A stretch of 64,000 nt of DNA, taken from Pseudoalteromonas piratica. Lineage in GTDB: Bacteria; Pseudomonadota; Gammaproteobacteria; Enterobacterales; Alteromonadaceae. The stretch covers positions 806,001-870,000 of the forward strand of contig NZ_CP009889.1 in NCBI RefSeq assembly GCF_000788395.1. The letters run 5' to 3'. The notes beneath the pieces were generated by a model. The model was not told the origin of the DNA, searched no databases, and was given only the letters and a program-made list of their open reading frames with translations. The position numbers were made by a program, and so were the translations under genes. Within the stretch, counting starts at the first letter, position 1. Every line of letters starts with the position of its first letter. Below are positions 1-10,238 of this stretch, piece by piece.

Positions 1-288
1 AGCGAATACAGATGCACGGTTACTTTCAAGTAGGCTTGCAAATGAACCACGTTGTTTTGCCTGCCGCCAGTTTTTATCAAGTGGAATGAATAGGTCACCA
101 TTTTCAAACCGTATTTCAGTGGCGATGCCCGGAATTGCATCACTATATTGAACACTTGATTGTGCGTGTGAGCCTTGTTCAACACCCTCTACGATAATAT
201 TAATGTGGTGTGCAGTTATCGCTAATTGAGCAATGCGCGATTGCGCATTGCCAGAACGATAAAGTTGTCCTTCAACTATCTGTGACAT
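1..288 (-). CDS. Partial CDS, probable M48-family metallopeptidase (N-terminal part)
   Basis: The reading frame is open from an ATG at 288 to the window edge, giving the first 96 residues. It begins MSQIVEGQLYRSGNAQSRIA. The start ATG overlaps the stop of the upstream membrane protein gene by one base (TGATG), so the two are almost certainly co-translated. The zinc-binding part lies outside the window, so the function is inferred: genes for YjgN/DUF898 proteins are commonly followed by an M48 (Ste24-type) peptidase whose N-terminal domain looks like this. The gene call itself is firm and the family call is moderate. Confidence 0.6.
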   Translation of the reverse strand, partial: MSQIVEGQLYRSGNAQSRIAQLAITAHHINIIVEGVEQGSHAQSSVQYSDAIPGIATEIRFENGDLFIPLDKNWRQAKQRGSFASLLESNRASVFA

Positions 289-1367
289 CAGGTAATCGCG
301 ATATCTAAATCAAATATATCAGCAATTTCTTCGCCGACAGCCGATTTATCATCTGTCATATCGTCAATGATCTTGTCAGCATCAGGGTGGAGCTCTACGA
401 AGGTGCCATTCGCTAGGTAGCGTGCTTTTCTAATTTTGGCCCAAGGATAGGCTAAGCCTAATGATAAGCCAATTGCAATGAGGTTGAAAAACACTAAACG
501 GGCATATTGCATTTCACTGATTGTTGACTCGAACTGAACGACATCTTTGATTTCACTGTTAGCAAAGTTGTGTGAACGAATTCGCGATTGATAAATGCCC
601 GTGATTAAACTAAACATACCCACGTATAATAGTGCACTAATTGGTCCTAAAATAAATGCAGCAGCACTTAAACCATTCGGGTCTAAATTCGCTGTATCAG
701 CGGTTGCACCAAATATTGCTGCGCCAATACCAATGACAATTGCGAAGCCAAACATAGCGCCTACTGAAACAGCGAAAACAAGCAGAAAAGCAATGTAGTA
801 GTCGACTGCAGAAAGCTCAGTTTGTAATTGACGATCGCCATAAGTGGTATTGCTAATGATGTATTCATTAATCTTTTTTACGACCCAAGGCATTAACAGG
901 TAAAGGGTAAAGACTGCTAAAACAGGCAGAACAATAAAATATAAAAATGCTTCGCCATAATTACCTTTAAAACCAAAACGCACATTTCGATAGCTGGTCA
1001 TTTTATTTTGGAATCGCATGCTGCGATTAATCACCCATGGCATCAAAAACATGGCAATCAGCATAATAAATAAGCCGAGAATCGGAACAAATTGCACTGA
1101 ACCCATATAAATAACAAATAATACAAATGCGATTATCCGACCTATCAAAATCTGCATGGGGTTTGCTAAGTAGCTGAACTGATGTCCTTCAATGCTTGTA
1201 TTACTATAGAAATAACGGTGGGTACGGACTTTGGCCCAGGCAGAATAAATACCTAGGGTTAAGATTGTAAGCACAATATTAACTATCCAAATTGAAAAAA
1301 ATTGGCCTGTTTCACCCGAAAATTGAACTTGTGAACGGCGAGTTTGAGACTGTGTGTTTAGTTCCAT
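288..1367 (-). CDS. YjgN family membrane protein (DUF898)
   Basis: This is a 359-residue polytopic inner-membrane protein. The repeated pattern GIYSAWAKVRTHRYFYSNT near residues 38-58 and its echo LAYPWAKIRKARYLANGT near residues 303-320 are typical of the DUF898/YjgN family, in which such W-A-K-x-R segments follow hydrophobic helices. About six to eight hydrophobic segments can be seen. The function of the family is unknown. It sits first in a two-gene unit with a probable M48 peptidase (1-bp overlap), which suggests a shared role in membrane protein turnover, but that is inference. Confidence 0.85.
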   Translation of the reverse strand: MELNTQSQTRRSQVQFSGETGQFFSIWIVNIVLTILTLGIYSAWAKVRTHRYFYSNTSIEGHQFSYLANPMQILIGRIIAFVLFVIYMGSVQFVPILGLFIMLIAMFLMPWVINRSMRFQNKMTSYRNVRFGFKGNYGEAFLYFIVLPVLAVFTLYLLMPWVVKKINEYIISNTTYGDRQLQTELSAVDYYIAFLLVFAVSVGAMFGFAIVIGIGAAIFGATADTANLDPNGLSAAAFILGPISALLYVGMFSLITGIYQSRIRSHNFANSEIKDVVQFESTISEMQYARLVFFNLIAIGLSLGLAYPWAKIRKARYLANGTFVELHPDADKIIDDMTDDKSAVGEEIADIFDLDIAIT

Positions 1368-1742
1368 TAAACCTTTCCTAATTATTATTTTGTTGTAGCT
1401 TTGCTATTGTAAATCATTTAGTTACAAAGTTGAACAGAATCCTTTTAGTGACAGACTATGCATTAACTGTGAATAGATTAGCGTTATGTAAGCTCTTAAA
1501 GTACAAGCATGATTTGACATTTAAATGTGAAAACTCTATTTAGAAGGCATGTAGATTAATGCTTTACATAATCTATTATAAAAATGTGTTTATTTACAAA
1601 ATGTTAATTTGAATATTGGTTTGAATGTTCAGTTTAACTTAAGTCCTAACTAGGCTTGTTGCACTGTTTTTACGTAAAGCACTAATATAATTTTTATAAT
1701 GCATAATTATAATTTAGTTATGTCTGGTTTTAGGAGCCGAAA
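1368..1742. other. Intergenic region, divergent promoters
   Basis: This 375-bp A+T-rich stretch separates the divergent yjgN-like and arginase-family genes and must hold both promoters. I see no open frame of note and no strong hairpin. A TATAAT-like hexamer (taatataattt, 1683-1693) lies in the right place for the arginase-family gene, and a purine-rich AGGAG ribosome site is at 1732-1736. Confidence 0.4.
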
Positions 1743-2858
1743 ATGAGCGACACTAAAAAAACATTTATTGAAAAAGTTTCGAACTGTCTTTGTCCACCGG
1801 GTAATGGTGTGTTTACTGTAAACACAGCGAAAGAACGTAAAGAAGCATTACATCAATCAATTTATGGTCAAACAGACAACATAGACACATTATGGCGTGA
1901 CAGCCTCGAGCACATCGAATCAAGCGAATATAAAGCTGTAACCTTAGGCATTAGCTCTGATTGTGGTGGCGGTATTTTACGTGGTGCTAACTGGGGCCCA
2001 TTGTTCTTAAGAAGCACGTTAATGGAACAACAACCAAACTCAAAAACATTTGATCTTGGTGACGTGCGTGTAATACCACACTTACTTCATGATAAATATC
2101 TAAATGATGGCACTATTTCAAATTGCCAAAAGGCACTTTATCAAGATGAGAGCAGTGAATATCATGTTAGCCCGTTATCGATTACTGAAGATGTGTGTGA
2201 TGACTTTTACGCAAATTTCCCTAACAAGGGTATATTTGGCATAGGTGGCGACCACTCTATCAGCTATCCGCTAACTAAGTCATATTTAAAAGCCAAGCGT
2301 GCAGCGGGCAAACGCACTGCGATTATTCACTTTGATGCTCATACAGATTTATTAGTTGAACGTTTAGGCATTGACCTTTGCTTTGGTTCTTGGTGTACAC
2401 ACATTCTGGAGTTTTTACCGGCACCACATCACTTAATTCAATTTGGTATCCGTTCAAGTGGTAAAGATAAAAATCATTGGGAATCAACTTTTGGTGTGAA
2501 ACAACATTGGGCACATGAAATTAGAGAGCAGGGTGCACAAGCAATTGTGGATGGTGTAATTGCTCAATTAAAAGCAGATAATGTTGATGAGCTTTACGTT
2601 AGTTTTGATATCGATGCGTTAGATGCGACATTTGCTGCTGCGACAGGTACACCAGAATATGACGGTATGACACCTGATGAAGCAATGCTTATCTTAAATG
2701 CACTTGCAAAAGAATTTCCAATTACTGGTGCTGATATGATGGAAATCGCACCTTTTACTGATGCATCACACTCAGGTAAACAAGCATCGGAGAGCACGTT
2801 ACGAGAAGGTGCAAAGATTTCAGCGTTATTAATAGACGCAATGAACAGTACGAAGTAA
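1743..2858 (+). CDS. Arginase/agmatinase/formimidoylglutamase family hydrolase
   Basis: A 371-residue ureohydrolase-fold protein. The metal-binding motifs are all visible: GIGGDHS near residue 168, HFDAHTD near 198, and SFDIDALDA near 288, which supply the His and Asp ligands of the binuclear manganese site. Members hydrolyse guanidino or formimino groups (arginine, agmatine, formimidoylglutamate, guanidinobutyrate). The long N-terminal extension of roughly 100 residues is unlike classic RocF or SpeB, and no substrate can be assigned from sequence. The gene stands alone, with a good ribosome site and its own terminator. No hut or spe genes are nearby. Confidence 0.85.
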   Translation: MSDTKKTFIEKVSNCLCPPGNGVFTVNTAKERKEALHQSIYGQTDNIDTLWRDSLEHIESSEYKAVTLGISSDCGGGILRGANWGPLFLRSTLMEQQPNSKTFDLGDVRVIPHLLHDKYLNDGTISNCQKALYQDESSEYHVSPLSITEDVCDDFYANFPNKGIFGIGGDHSISYPLTKSYLKAKRAAGKRTAIIHFDAHTDLLVERLGIDLCFGSWCTHILEFLPAPHHLIQFGIRSSGKDKNHWESTFGVKQHWAHEIREQGAQAIVDGVIAQLKADNVDELYVSFDIDALDATFAAATGTPEYDGMTPDEAMLILNALAKEFPITGADMMEIAPFTDASHSGKQASESTLREGAKISALLIDAMNSTK

Positions 2859-2877
2859 GTACTTTGACCTAATTAGT

Positions 2878-2901
2878 AAGGCGCCAACTGGCGCCTTTTT
2901 T
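2878..2901 (+). terminator. Intrinsic terminator after the arginase-family gene
   Basis: A perfect GGCGCC-AACT-GGCGCC stem-loop is followed by six T, 20 bp after the stop codon. Confidence 0.9.
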
Positions 2902-2979
2902 GTTTGATGAGTTTCTAAACCCTTAAACACAGGTTACACTTAAAAACATGAAAGGCCGTCATTTTTATAACAGGCACTA

Positions 2980-3684
2980 ATGTTTAAACGATTTATCGCT
3001 ATTTTTCTTCTGATTGCTTTTGTGCCCTTTAGCGCATTGGGCAAAATTATTGTGTTCAGTGAAAACTTAACTGGATATCAATACTATAACGAACATGGTG
3101 ATTTCGTTGGGCCAAATTTCTCGAAGGTTGAAAAAGCATTAAAAAGAGCAAATATTGAATATGAATTAAATGTTTTGCCTTGGTCATTGGCCTACAATGG
3201 CGTTATGCGAGAAGCGAATGCCTGTATTTTTTCGCTTGCTCGTTTACCCATGCGTGAGCCTAAATTTCAATGGGTTGCGAAACTAAGTCGTTTTAGCGCT
3301 TATTTTTATGCCTTACCTGAAAAACAAATCAAGCTTGATTCAATTAGTGCAGCAAAAAATTACAAAACGGCTGTCATAGAAAATAACTTTAGTCATCATT
3401 TTTTGACGCAACATGGTTTTGAGTTAGGAGCTCAATTATTAGTCATTGAAAATGTTGATAAACTTTTTCATATTATGCGGCAACGGAAAAACTTGTTAGA
3501 TTTGATTGTACTAAACGAAACGCAATATAAATCAAAACGTCAATTAGATGCTACTGCGCCAAAGCTAGCGAAGGTGTTAAAGCTTGGTGAAGATGCAACA
3601 AGTTTATATTTTGCGTGCAACTTAGCAATGAGCCAAGATTTGATTGCTAAACTAAAAGCGGGGTTTGAAGATACAAACCCCTAA
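2980..3684 (+). CDS. Periplasmic substrate-binding protein (SBP family 3-like)
   Basis: A 234-residue exported protein. Residues 1-22 form a signal peptide (hydrophobic IAIFLLIAFVPFSALG), followed by a mature chain starting KIIVFSENLTGYQYYNEHGDFVG, typical of the amino-acid-binding SBP_bac_3 fold, with the lobe motif LNVLPWSLAYNGV. It is slightly shorter than canonical ABC binding proteins and has no permease or ATPase genes beside it. Such orphan binding proteins in Alteromonadales often sit alone, and the ligand is unknown. Confidence 0.7.
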   Translation: MFKRFIAIFLLIAFVPFSALGKIIVFSENLTGYQYYNEHGDFVGPNFSKVEKALKRANIEYELNVLPWSLAYNGVMREANACIFSLARLPMREPKFQWVAKLSRFSAYFYALPEKQIKLDSISAAKNYKTAVIENNFSHHFLTQHGFELGAQLLVIENVDKLFHIMRQRKNLLDLIVLNETQYKSKRQLDATAPKLAKVLKLGEDATSLYFACNLAMSQDLIAKLKAGFEDTNP

Positions 3685-3695
3685 CAACGTAATTG

Positions 3696-4484
3696 TTAAT
3701 CAAATAACGCGACGGTTTGTCTGCTCATCGCTATTAATTCTCCTGACTGTGTATAAATATTCGCTTCTTCACAGGCATAGCCATCTCTACTATGGTGTGT
3801 AAACGCATCAAAGGCTAACCATGCATCTGCAGCTAAAGGCTTATGAGGTAAAAATTCAATGTACCAAGACATTGAACTTGCTGGTGAAGGTTTTGAAAAC
3901 ATTTGAAGTTGTGCAGGTGGCCATGCATCAGTTAACGCAAGTATATGCGCTGTTGTTACTGAGCTTGGTGTTTCTTTTAAGCGCATCCACCCAGCTAATT
4001 CCCCGTCTTTCGATTTTGAAAACGGCATAGCACCTTTTTGAATGTTAAAACTCATATGTTGGAAAAACTGTGGTGTTATCCCTTCAATGTAGGGTATTAA
4101 ATTGTTCTCATTAACGGGAGACAAAGGGCATGATTGTTTATTTTCAACAATGACATTTGAATCTCGTTTTATCGCAAAGCAAGCAAGTGCGATCACTGCA
4201 ACTTTTTCGTGTTGTGTTATACGCGCTTCGATTTGAGTTGTATTTTTGCCTTCACGTAAAATAGTTAATGAAATATCAAATGGTGTGTCGGCAATCAGAG
4301 GCCCAACAAAATTAGTACTAAGTGATAATATTTCGCGATCACTTGCTATTTTATTTCGCATAGCAGTGTAAAGCATGGCGGCGGATATACCACCAAATGC
4401 GGTTCTGCCTTGGCACCAATTAGCTGGGAAAGTTAAATCTGTGTGTGATTTTGAAACGGTGTCTAGTAGTTGGTCAAAATGCAT
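3696..4484 (-). CDS. Acyl-CoA thioesterase family protein (double hotdog)
   Basis: I place the start at 4484 (MHFDQLLDTV), 33 codons inside the longest frame, because the extra N-terminus would be read from the A-tract DNA upstream of dnaK. The resulting 262-residue protein shows the TesB-like/thioesterase pattern: NWCQGRTAFGGISAAML near the N-terminus and a second hotdog half ending SWYIEFLPHKPL, DAFTHHSRDGYACEEANIYTQSGELIA. It probably hydrolyses acyl-CoA esters in the cytoplasm. It ends 11 bp from the convergent binding-protein gene and diverges from dnaK. Confidence 0.75.
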   Translation of the reverse strand: MHFDQLLDTVSKSHTDLTFPANWCQGRTAFGGISAAMLYTAMRNKIASDREILSLSTNFVGPLIADTPFDISLTILREGKNTTQIEARITQHEKVAVIALACFAIKRDSNVIVENKQSCPLSPVNENNLIPYIEGITPQFFQHMSFNIQKGAMPFSKSKDGELAGWMRLKETPSSVTTAHILALTDAWPPAQLQMFSKPSPASSMSWYIEFLPHKPLAADAWLAFDAFTHHSRDGYACEEANIYTQSGELIAMSRQTVALFD

Positions 4485-4568
4485 AATGGTTCTTTCGTCT
4501 ATTATTTCTGCCTTTTTATACCAAACGCATCCTGGTAAGACCAGTTTGTGCGCTAAAAATATGCAATT

Positions 4569-4600
4569 AAAAAAAAATTTCAAAAATTTAAAAAAAATTT
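4569..4600. promoter_or_regulatory. Phased A-tracts upstream of the dnaK promoter
   Basis: Three A-runs each followed by TTT are centred near 4573, 4584 and 4594, about one helical turn apart, just upstream of the -35 element. Such phased A-tracts bend DNA and can act as an UP element. Confidence 0.5.
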
Positions 4601-4610
4601 ACGTTTTACA

Positions 4611-4638
4611 GTTGAATTGTTATTTGGCCACCCCTATT
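4611..4638 (+). promoter_or_regulatory. Sigma-32 heat-shock promoter of dnaK
   Basis: A -35 element GTTGAAT (4611-4617), a 13-bp spacer and a -10 element CCCCTATT (4631-4638) match the RpoH consensus CTTGAAA-N13-15-CCCCATNT. It lies 64 bp before the dnaK start. Confidence 0.85.
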
Positions 4639-4701
4639 AAGTAACCATCTAAACGAATTAATCAATTTTTGATACAGAATTAAAGAAGTAGGAGAGGTTC
4701 C

Positions 4702-6624
4702 ATGGGTAAGATTATTGGTATCGACTTAGGCACAACAAACTCATGTGTTGCAGTATTAGACGGTGACAAGCCACGCGTAATTGAAAATGCAGAGGGTGAT
4801 CGTACAACCCCTTCAATCATTGCATACACAGATGAAGGCGAAACACTTGTAGGTCAGCCTGCTAAGCGTCAAGCGGTAACAAACCCAACTAATACATTAT
4901 TCGCAATTAAGCGTTTAATTGGTCGTCGTTTTGAAGATAAAGAAGTACAACGTGACATCGACATCATGCCATTCAAAATTGTAAAAGCTGACAATGGCGA
5001 TGCATGGGTAGAAGCGAAAGGTGAAAAACGCGCTGCACCACAAATTTCAGCTGAAGTTCTTAAGAAAATGAAGAAAACAGCAGAAGATTTCTTAGGTGAA
5101 GAAGTAACAGGTGCTGTAATCACTGTTCCTGCTTATTTTAACGATTCTCAACGTCAAGCGACTAAAGACGCAGGCCGTATTGCAGGTCTTGACGTTAAGC
5201 GTATTATCAACGAACCAACAGCTGCTGCCCTTGCTTACGGCATGGACAAAAAACAAGGTGACAACGTTGTTGCTGTTTACGACTTAGGTGGTGGTACATT
5301 TGATATCTCTATTATCGAAATTGACGAAGTAGAAGGTGAGCACACGTTTGAAGTACTTGCAACAAACGGTGACACACACTTAGGTGGTGAAGATTTCGAT
5401 AACCGTGTTATTAACTACCTAGTTGAAGAGTTTAACAAAGATCAAGGTATCAATTTAAAAACTGATCCTCTAGCGATGCAGCGTGTTAAAGAAGCTGCTG
5501 AAAAAGCGAAAATTGAACTTTCAAGTGCACAACAAACCGAAGTTAACCTGCCATATGTAACGGCTGATGCAACTGGTCCTAAGCACATGAACGTTAAACT
5601 AACACGTGCTAAATTAGAGTCACTTGTAGAAGATCTAGTAACACAATCTTTAGAGCCACTTAAAAAGGCACTAGCTGACGCAGATCTTTCTGTTAGCGAT
5701 GTAAACGATGTCATTCTAGTGGGTGGTCAAACACGTATGCCGCTAGTACAAAAAGCGGTAACGGATTTCTTTGGTAAAGAGCCTCGTAAGGATGTAAACC
5801 CAGATGAAGCTGTTGCTATGGGTGCGGCTGTTCAAGGCGGTGTTCTAGCGGGTGACGTGAAAGACGTACTACTACTAGATGTTATTCCTCTTTCGCTAGG
5901 TATCGAGACAATGGGTCAGGTTATGACTGCATTAATCGAGAAGAACACAACGATTCCAACGAAGAAATCACAAGTGTTCTCAACTGCTGAAGACAACCAA
6001 AGTGCAGTAACAATTCATGTACTTCAAGGTGAGCGTAAGCAATCAAGCGCAAACAAATCACTAGGTCAATTCAACCTAGAAGGCATTCGCCCTGCACAGC
6101 GCGGTGTACCACAAATTGAAGTAACGTTTGACGTTGACGCTGATGGTATCTTACATGTATCTGCAAAAGATAAAGACACAGGTAAAGAGCAGAAGATCAC
6201 AATCCAAGCGTCTTCAGGTCTGAGCGACGATGAAATCGACGCAATGGTACGTGATGCGGAAGCAAACGCAGAAGAAGATAAGAAGTTTGAAGAGCTAGTT
6301 CAAGCGCGTAACCAAGGTGACGCTATGGTTCACGGTACACGCAAGCAAATCGAAGAAGCAGGTGATGCATTACCAGCTGACGATAAGGAAGCGATTGAAG
6401 CAGCACTTTCAGAGCTTGAAACAGCAGTGAAAGGCGATGACAAAGCTGAGATCGAAGCGAAAACGCAAGCGCTTATCGAAAAGTCACAAAAACTAATGGA
6501 AATTGCGCAAGCGAATGCACAAGCGCAACAAGCTGGCGGCGATGCAGGCCAACAGCAACAAGCACAGCAAGATGACGACGTTGTTGACGCTGAGTTTGAA
6601 GAAGTAAAAGACGATAAAAAGTAA
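4702..6624 (+). CDS. dnaK: Molecular chaperone DnaK (Hsp70)
   Basis: This 640-residue protein has the full Hsp70 layout: ATPase domain beginning [13 protein letters not shown] (residues 5-17), phosphate loop [12 protein letters not shown] near 194, adenosine motif [11 protein letters not shown] near 340, then the interdomain linker [15 protein letters not shown], the substrate-binding domain, and a helical lid with a Q/A-rich tail ending [15 protein letters not shown], as in E. coli DnaK. It binds exposed hydrophobic peptides in the cytosol and works with DnaJ (downstream) and GrpE (not in the window). A strong GGAGAGG ribosome site precedes the ATG. Confidence 0.99.
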   Translation: MGKIIGIDLGTTNSCVAVLDGDKPRVIENAEGDRTTPSIIAYTDEGETLVGQPAKRQAVTNPTNTLFAIKRLIGRRFEDKEVQRDIDIMPFKIVKADNGDAWVEAKGEKRAAPQISAEVLKKMKKTAEDFLGEEVTGAVITVPAYFNDSQRQATKDAGRIAGLDVKRIINEPTAAALAYGMDKKQGDNVVAVYDLGGGTFDISIIEIDEVEGEHTFEVLATNGDTHLGGEDFDNRVINYLVEEFNKDQGINLKTDPLAMQRVKEAAEKAKIELSSAQQTEVNLPYVTADATGPKHMNVKLTRAKLESLVEDLVTQSLEPLKKALADADLSVSDVNDVILVGGQTRMPLVQKAVTDFFGKEPRKDVNPDEAVAMGAAVQGGVLAGDVKDVLLLDVIPLSLGIETMGQVMTALIEKNTTIPTKKSQVFSTAEDNQSAVTIHVLQGERKQSSANKSLGQFNLEGIRPAQRGVPQIEVTFDVDADGILHVSAKDKDTGKEQKITIQASSGLSDDEIDAMVRDAEANAEEDKKFEELVQARNQGDAMVHGTRKQIEEAGDALPADDKEAIEAALSELETAVKGDDKAEIEAKTQALIEKSQKLMEIAQANAQAQQAGGDAGQQQQAQQDDDVVDAEFEEVKDDKK

Positions 6625-6636
6625 TTTACTTTAACT

Positions 6637-6668
6637 AGGGCGCGCGGGTTTCGACTCAGACGCGCCCT
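6637..6668 (+). terminator. Intergenic hairpin between dnaK and dnaJ
   Basis: An 8-bp GC-rich stem (AGGGCGCG with CGCGCCCT) encloses a 16-base loop, but no run of T follows. It may be a partial terminator or an mRNA-processing structure that lowers dnaJ expression relative to dnaK. Confidence 0.5.
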
Positions 6669-6760
6669 TAGTGTATCTATTGGTTTAACAAATTTGAGGC
6701 TAAAGACCCCGCTGGGGCAATGCAGAAGCAGTTAGCCAACTAACGGGGAAAGCAGTAATT

Positions 6761-7900
6761 ATGTCAAAACGCGATTATTATGAAGTATTAGGCGTTGGGA
6801 AAGACGCTAGCGATCGTGATATTAAAAAGGCATACAAACGCCTTGCGATGAAGTATCACCCAGATCGTACCGCTGGCGACAAAGAATTAGAAGCTAAGTT
6901 TAAAGAAGTAAAAGAAGCTTACGAAATTCTTGGTGACAGTCAAAAGCGTCAAACGTATGACCAATTTGGACACGCAGCCTTTGAACAAGGTGGTGGCGGT
7001 GGTCACGGTGGTTTTGGCGGTGGTGCTGACTTTGGCGATATATTCGGGGACGTATTTGGTGACATTTTTGGCGGTGGAGGCGGCGGCCGTCGTCAATCTC
7101 GTCAACAACGTGGTGCTGATTTACGTTACAACCTAGATCTTAGTCTAGAAGAAGCGGTACGCGGTAAAGACGTTGAGATTAAAGTACCTACTTGGGTGTC
7201 ATGTGAACCGTGTGATGGAACGGGTGCGAAGAAAGGATCTAAACCACAAACTTGTGGTACATGTCATGGCCATGGCCAGGTACAAATGCGCCAAGGATTC
7301 TTTGCTGTTCAACAGACGTGTCCTACGTGTAGTGGTACAGGTCAAATAATTTCTGATCCATGTAATAGTTGTCATGGTCAAGGCCGTGTTGAAAAGACGA
7401 AAACGTTATCAGTTAAAATCCCAGCAGGCGTTGATACAGGCGACCGTATCCGTTTAGCAGGTGAAGGTGAAGCAGGTCAACATGGCGCGCCAGCCGGCGA
7501 CTTATACGTACAAGTATCTGTTCGTGAACACCCAATATTTGTGCGTGATGGCAGCAACTTATATTGTGAAGTGCCACTTAGTTTTACAACGGCAGCCCTT
7601 GGTGGCGAAATAGAAGTGCCAACGTTAGATGGTCGTGCAAAACTAAAAATTCCTTCTGAATGTCAGACAGATAAAATGTTCCGCATGCGTGGTAAAGGCG
7701 TTAAATCGGTTCGTGGTGGCGCGGTTGGTGATTTAATTTGTAAAGTGATTATTGAAACACCAGTTAATCTTAATGAACGACAAAAAGAACTTTTACGTGA
7801 ATTGGAAGAAAGTATGGGCGGTAATAGCTCTCGTCATCGTCCAAAAGAGCAAGGCTTCTTTGATGGCGTTAAAAAGTTTTTTGATGACCTCACTAAGTAA
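6761..7900 (+). CDS. dnaJ: Chaperone protein DnaJ (Hsp40)
   Basis: A 379-residue type I DnaJ: J domain with the HPD motif at residues 33-35, a Gly/Phe-rich linker (roughly 75-110), then four zinc-binding CxxCxGxG repeats ([32 protein letters not shown], about residues 148-208), and the C-terminal peptide-binding domains. It stimulates DnaK ATPase and delivers clients. The gene follows dnaK after 136 bp with no obvious promoter of its own, so it is probably in the heat-shock operon. A GGGGAA ribosome site precedes the ATG. Confidence 0.99.
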   Translation: MSKRDYYEVLGVGKDASDRDIKKAYKRLAMKYHPDRTAGDKELEAKFKEVKEAYEILGDSQKRQTYDQFGHAAFEQGGGGGHGGFGGGADFGDIFGDVFGDIFGGGGGGRRQSRQQRGADLRYNLDLSLEEAVRGKDVEIKVPTWVSCEPCDGTGAKKGSKPQTCGTCHGHGQVQMRQGFFAVQQTCPTCSGTGQIISDPCNSCHGQGRVEKTKTLSVKIPAGVDTGDRIRLAGEGEAGQHGAPAGDLYVQVSVREHPIFVRDGSNLYCEVPLSFTTAALGGEIEVPTLDGRAKLKIPSECQTDKMFRMRGKGVKSVRGGAVGDLICKVIIETPVNLNERQKELLRELEESMGGNSSRHRPKEQGFFDGVKKFFDDLTK

Positions 7901-7910
7901 TCGTCTGAAT

Positions 7911-7938
7911 AAAAAAGAGCTCGTATGAGCTCTTTTTT
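7911..7938 (+). terminator. Terminator after dnaJ (bidirectional)
   Basis: AAAGAGCTC-gtat-GAGCTCTTTTTT stem-loop, with A-run on one side and T-run on the other. It can serve both dnaJ and the convergent lipoprotein gene. Confidence 0.9.
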
Positions 7939-7971
7939 ATGATTAATTGAAACTCTTGTAAAAAGAATTTG

Positions 7972-8484
7972 TTATTGCGCGATTAGATCGCCCACTTCAA
8001 ATGATGTTTGCCAAGTTTTACGGTACTTGGCCAGTGTTTTGCCACTTTGAATACTAATTTGCGCAGTGTGATTAGTGTGTTTAAAAGTAATACGTTTACT
8101 GTCATTTTGCAGTGTTTCACTCGCTTGCCATTGTGAACCTAAGCAGCTAGTAACTTTCTCTACTGCCCAATCGAATGATTCACGACTCTGTGTTTCATCA
8201 TCATATTGTTCTGCACATTTGTATGCCATTCTATTCGCATTAAAACCGATAATTTGGCAGCTGTTACCCAGTAAATGGTATTTTGGAGTCCAAATATCAC
8301 TGAAATTATTTTGTACTCGTGTTGCTTTCAATGGTGCAAAACCGTTATCAAAACTATCCACTAACCCTTGGATTTTTTCACAAGGTGTTAAACTATCAAC
8401 ATACGCGCTTTGTTCTGGCGTGAGTGTCGCACCACAACCTGAGATTGATATTAAGCATATTGCCGCAGAGAGTATACGTATCAT
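7972..8484 (-). CDS. Putative lipoprotein of unknown function
   Basis: The likely start is the ATG at 8484 (MIRILSAAICLISISGCG), because an AGGGAT ribosome site lies just upstream and the lipobox ISGC then sits at the end of a normal 16-residue signal. The mature protein has about 150 residues with four further Cys (TPCEKI, NSCQII, YKCAEQ, TSCLGS) that could form disulfides. I do not recognise a family. It stands alone, convergent with dnaJ. Confidence 0.65.
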   Translation of the reverse strand: MIRILSAAICLISISGCGATLTPEQSAYVDSLTPCEKIQGLVDSFDNGFAPLKATRVQNNFSDIWTPKYHLLGNSCQIIGFNANRMAYKCAEQYDDETQSRESFDWAVEKVTSCLGSQWQASETLQNDSKRITFKHTNHTAQISIQSGKTLAKYRKTWQTSFEVGDLIAQ

Positions 8485-8759
8485 AAATCCATCCCTAAAA
8501 ATTTGTTTCAGCATAACGAGAGTGAGCAAAAAAATCCATGGAAAACAGTTCTAAACAGTTATATTTCTATGTAATGGCTTAAAACTAATCACAGATAGAT
8601 TTAAATCTGGTTAATGTTGAAAAAAACGGGGTTAGTTCAGCAAAAAAGATTATCAACATCTACACTAAATATGTCTTTAAGTTTAAAACGTATTGAACGA
8701 AAAACAACGTGTGCTCGTATTAATACGTTGATTTTATAATGTTATAAGTGGGTGCTTGT

Positions 8760-10238
8760 ATGAATTATCCCTGGATTGATAAAGCCAATAAGATTTTTTC
8801 AGTGGTGCTTATTGGTCAATTTTTGATAACTTTAGTTGTCGCTTTTTTCACTCAAACCTGGCTTGAAGGGTTTCTGATTGGTTTATTTATTCTAGGTCTA
8901 CCCCTTTTTCTCATTAATACGGCGCCTTTTGCTAAAGTGACACGTCATGCTGTTGCGATTGCAGTACAGTTATTTGCAGCCCTGCATATACAACAAACGA
9001 TGGGCCTTACTGAGCTTCATTTCGAAATATTTGTCATGTTGGCATTTCTAAGTTGTTACCGCGATTGGCAAGTAATCTTAACCAGTGTGCTATTTGTTGC
9101 TGTGCATCATGTTGTTTTTTATATTGTTCAAATGCAAAGTGCAGGTTTATATATTTTCGAAGATGGGCATCTACATTTCTATGTTTTAGTAATCCATGCA
9201 TTGTTTGCTGTTACCGAAGGCGCGGTCTTAATGTACGTGGCTAAACATTCTCATAGAGAATCTGTTATTGGACACAATTTGTCATCGTCTGTGAATGAAA
9301 TTCTGAGTAAAGACGGCAGTTTTAATCTCTCTGCATTTTCTGATGAGCAACACGATGAAAATGATTTCAACAAACTAATGGCCTCATTTACGCGTTTTAT
9401 AAAGCAAACAAAACAAGTGAGTATCAATGTGCTCGAACGTTCCGAAATGGTCTCAACATTGAGTGACGAAGTTGAAAATGCGATTGATGAAAATGTAAGT
9501 CAGATAAATTTAATTGCAACTGCAACCGAACAAATGACAGTGGCAAACGGAAATGTTGCAAATCAAGCTGGTGAAGCAAATGAAAGTGCATCTGATGCAT
9601 TTACCCGTACTGATAAAACTAAACAAATTATCGATAACTCAACGAGTAATATAGAAAACTTAAAAGGCGACCTGTCTGCCACTTCACAAACTATTGGTGA
9701 ATTGGCGTCTAAATGCAATCAAATTGAAGAAGTAATGAATGCCATTAAGTCGATTTCAGACCAAACCAACTTACTTGCACTTAATGCTGCAATTGAATCA
9801 GCCCGAGCAGGTGAGCATGGCAGAGGTTTTGCGGTTGTTGCTGATGAAGTGAGGCAGTTGGCAATGAAGACTCGTCAAAATGCAGAGCAAATCTCGGAAA
9901 TTACAGCAGCACTCACCAATGAAGCGTCGTCTTCTGTTGAACAAATGGATAAATGCTTAGTGCGTGCAGAAGATACGGTTGTGCAAGCAAAAGAAGCATC
10001 AGAAATGATGATGGGTGTGGTTGAAAATATTGAGAGTATGGTAAATAACATGGCATCAGTTGCCGCTGCAGCGAGTGAGCAGGCTACCGTATCAGTTAGT
10101 ATCTCTGAATCAACGCAAACATTGTCACAAAATTCTGAAAATTTAAAAGTTAACAGCAATGAATCGAGCTTGCGTTTTCAAGAAATGAAAAATGATATTG
10201 AAAACTTAAATAGTGAGTTAGCTAGATTTGAACTTTAA
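8760..10238 (+). CDS. Methyl-accepting chemotaxis protein with six-helix membrane domain
   Basis: I prefer the ATG at 8760 ([11 protein letters not shown]) over the in-frame GTG at 8748, since only the former has a purine-rich site upstream. About 160 N-terminal residues form six hydrophobic helices with almost no periplasmic loop, so there is no Cache or four-helix sensor domain. The cytoplasmic part has no evident HAMP and carries the conserved signalling hairpin ([35 protein letters not shown], near residues 335-370) that contacts CheA and CheW. The ligand or stimulus is unknown; receptors of this form may sense membrane or energy state. Confidence 0.9.
   Translation: MNYPWIDKANKIFSVVLIGQFLITLVVAFFTQTWLEGFLIGLFILGLPLFLINTAPFAKVTRHAVAIAVQLFAALHIQQTMGLTELHFEIFVMLAFLSCYRDWQVILTSVLFVAVHHVVFYIVQMQSAGLYIFEDGHLHFYVLVIHALFAVTEGAVLMYVAKHSHRESVIGHNLSSSVNEILSKDGSFNLSAFSDEQHDENDFNKLMASFTRFIKQTKQVSINVLERSEMVSTLSDEVENAIDENVSQINLIATATEQMTVANGNVANQAGEANESASDAFTRTDKTKQIIDNSTSNIENLKGDLSATSQTIGELASKCNQIEEVMNAIKSISDQTNLLALNAAIESARAGEHGRGFAVVADEVRQLAMKTRQNAEQISEITAALTNEASSSVEQMDKCLVRAEDTVVQAKEASEMMMGVVENIESMVNNMASVAAAASEQATVSVSISESTQTLSQNSENLKVNSNESSLRFQEMKNDIENLNSELARFEL

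Noticed and set aside
7000..7090. Gly-rich repeats in dnaJ as a DNA repeat feature
   Set aside because: They encode the normal Gly/Phe linker of DnaJ.
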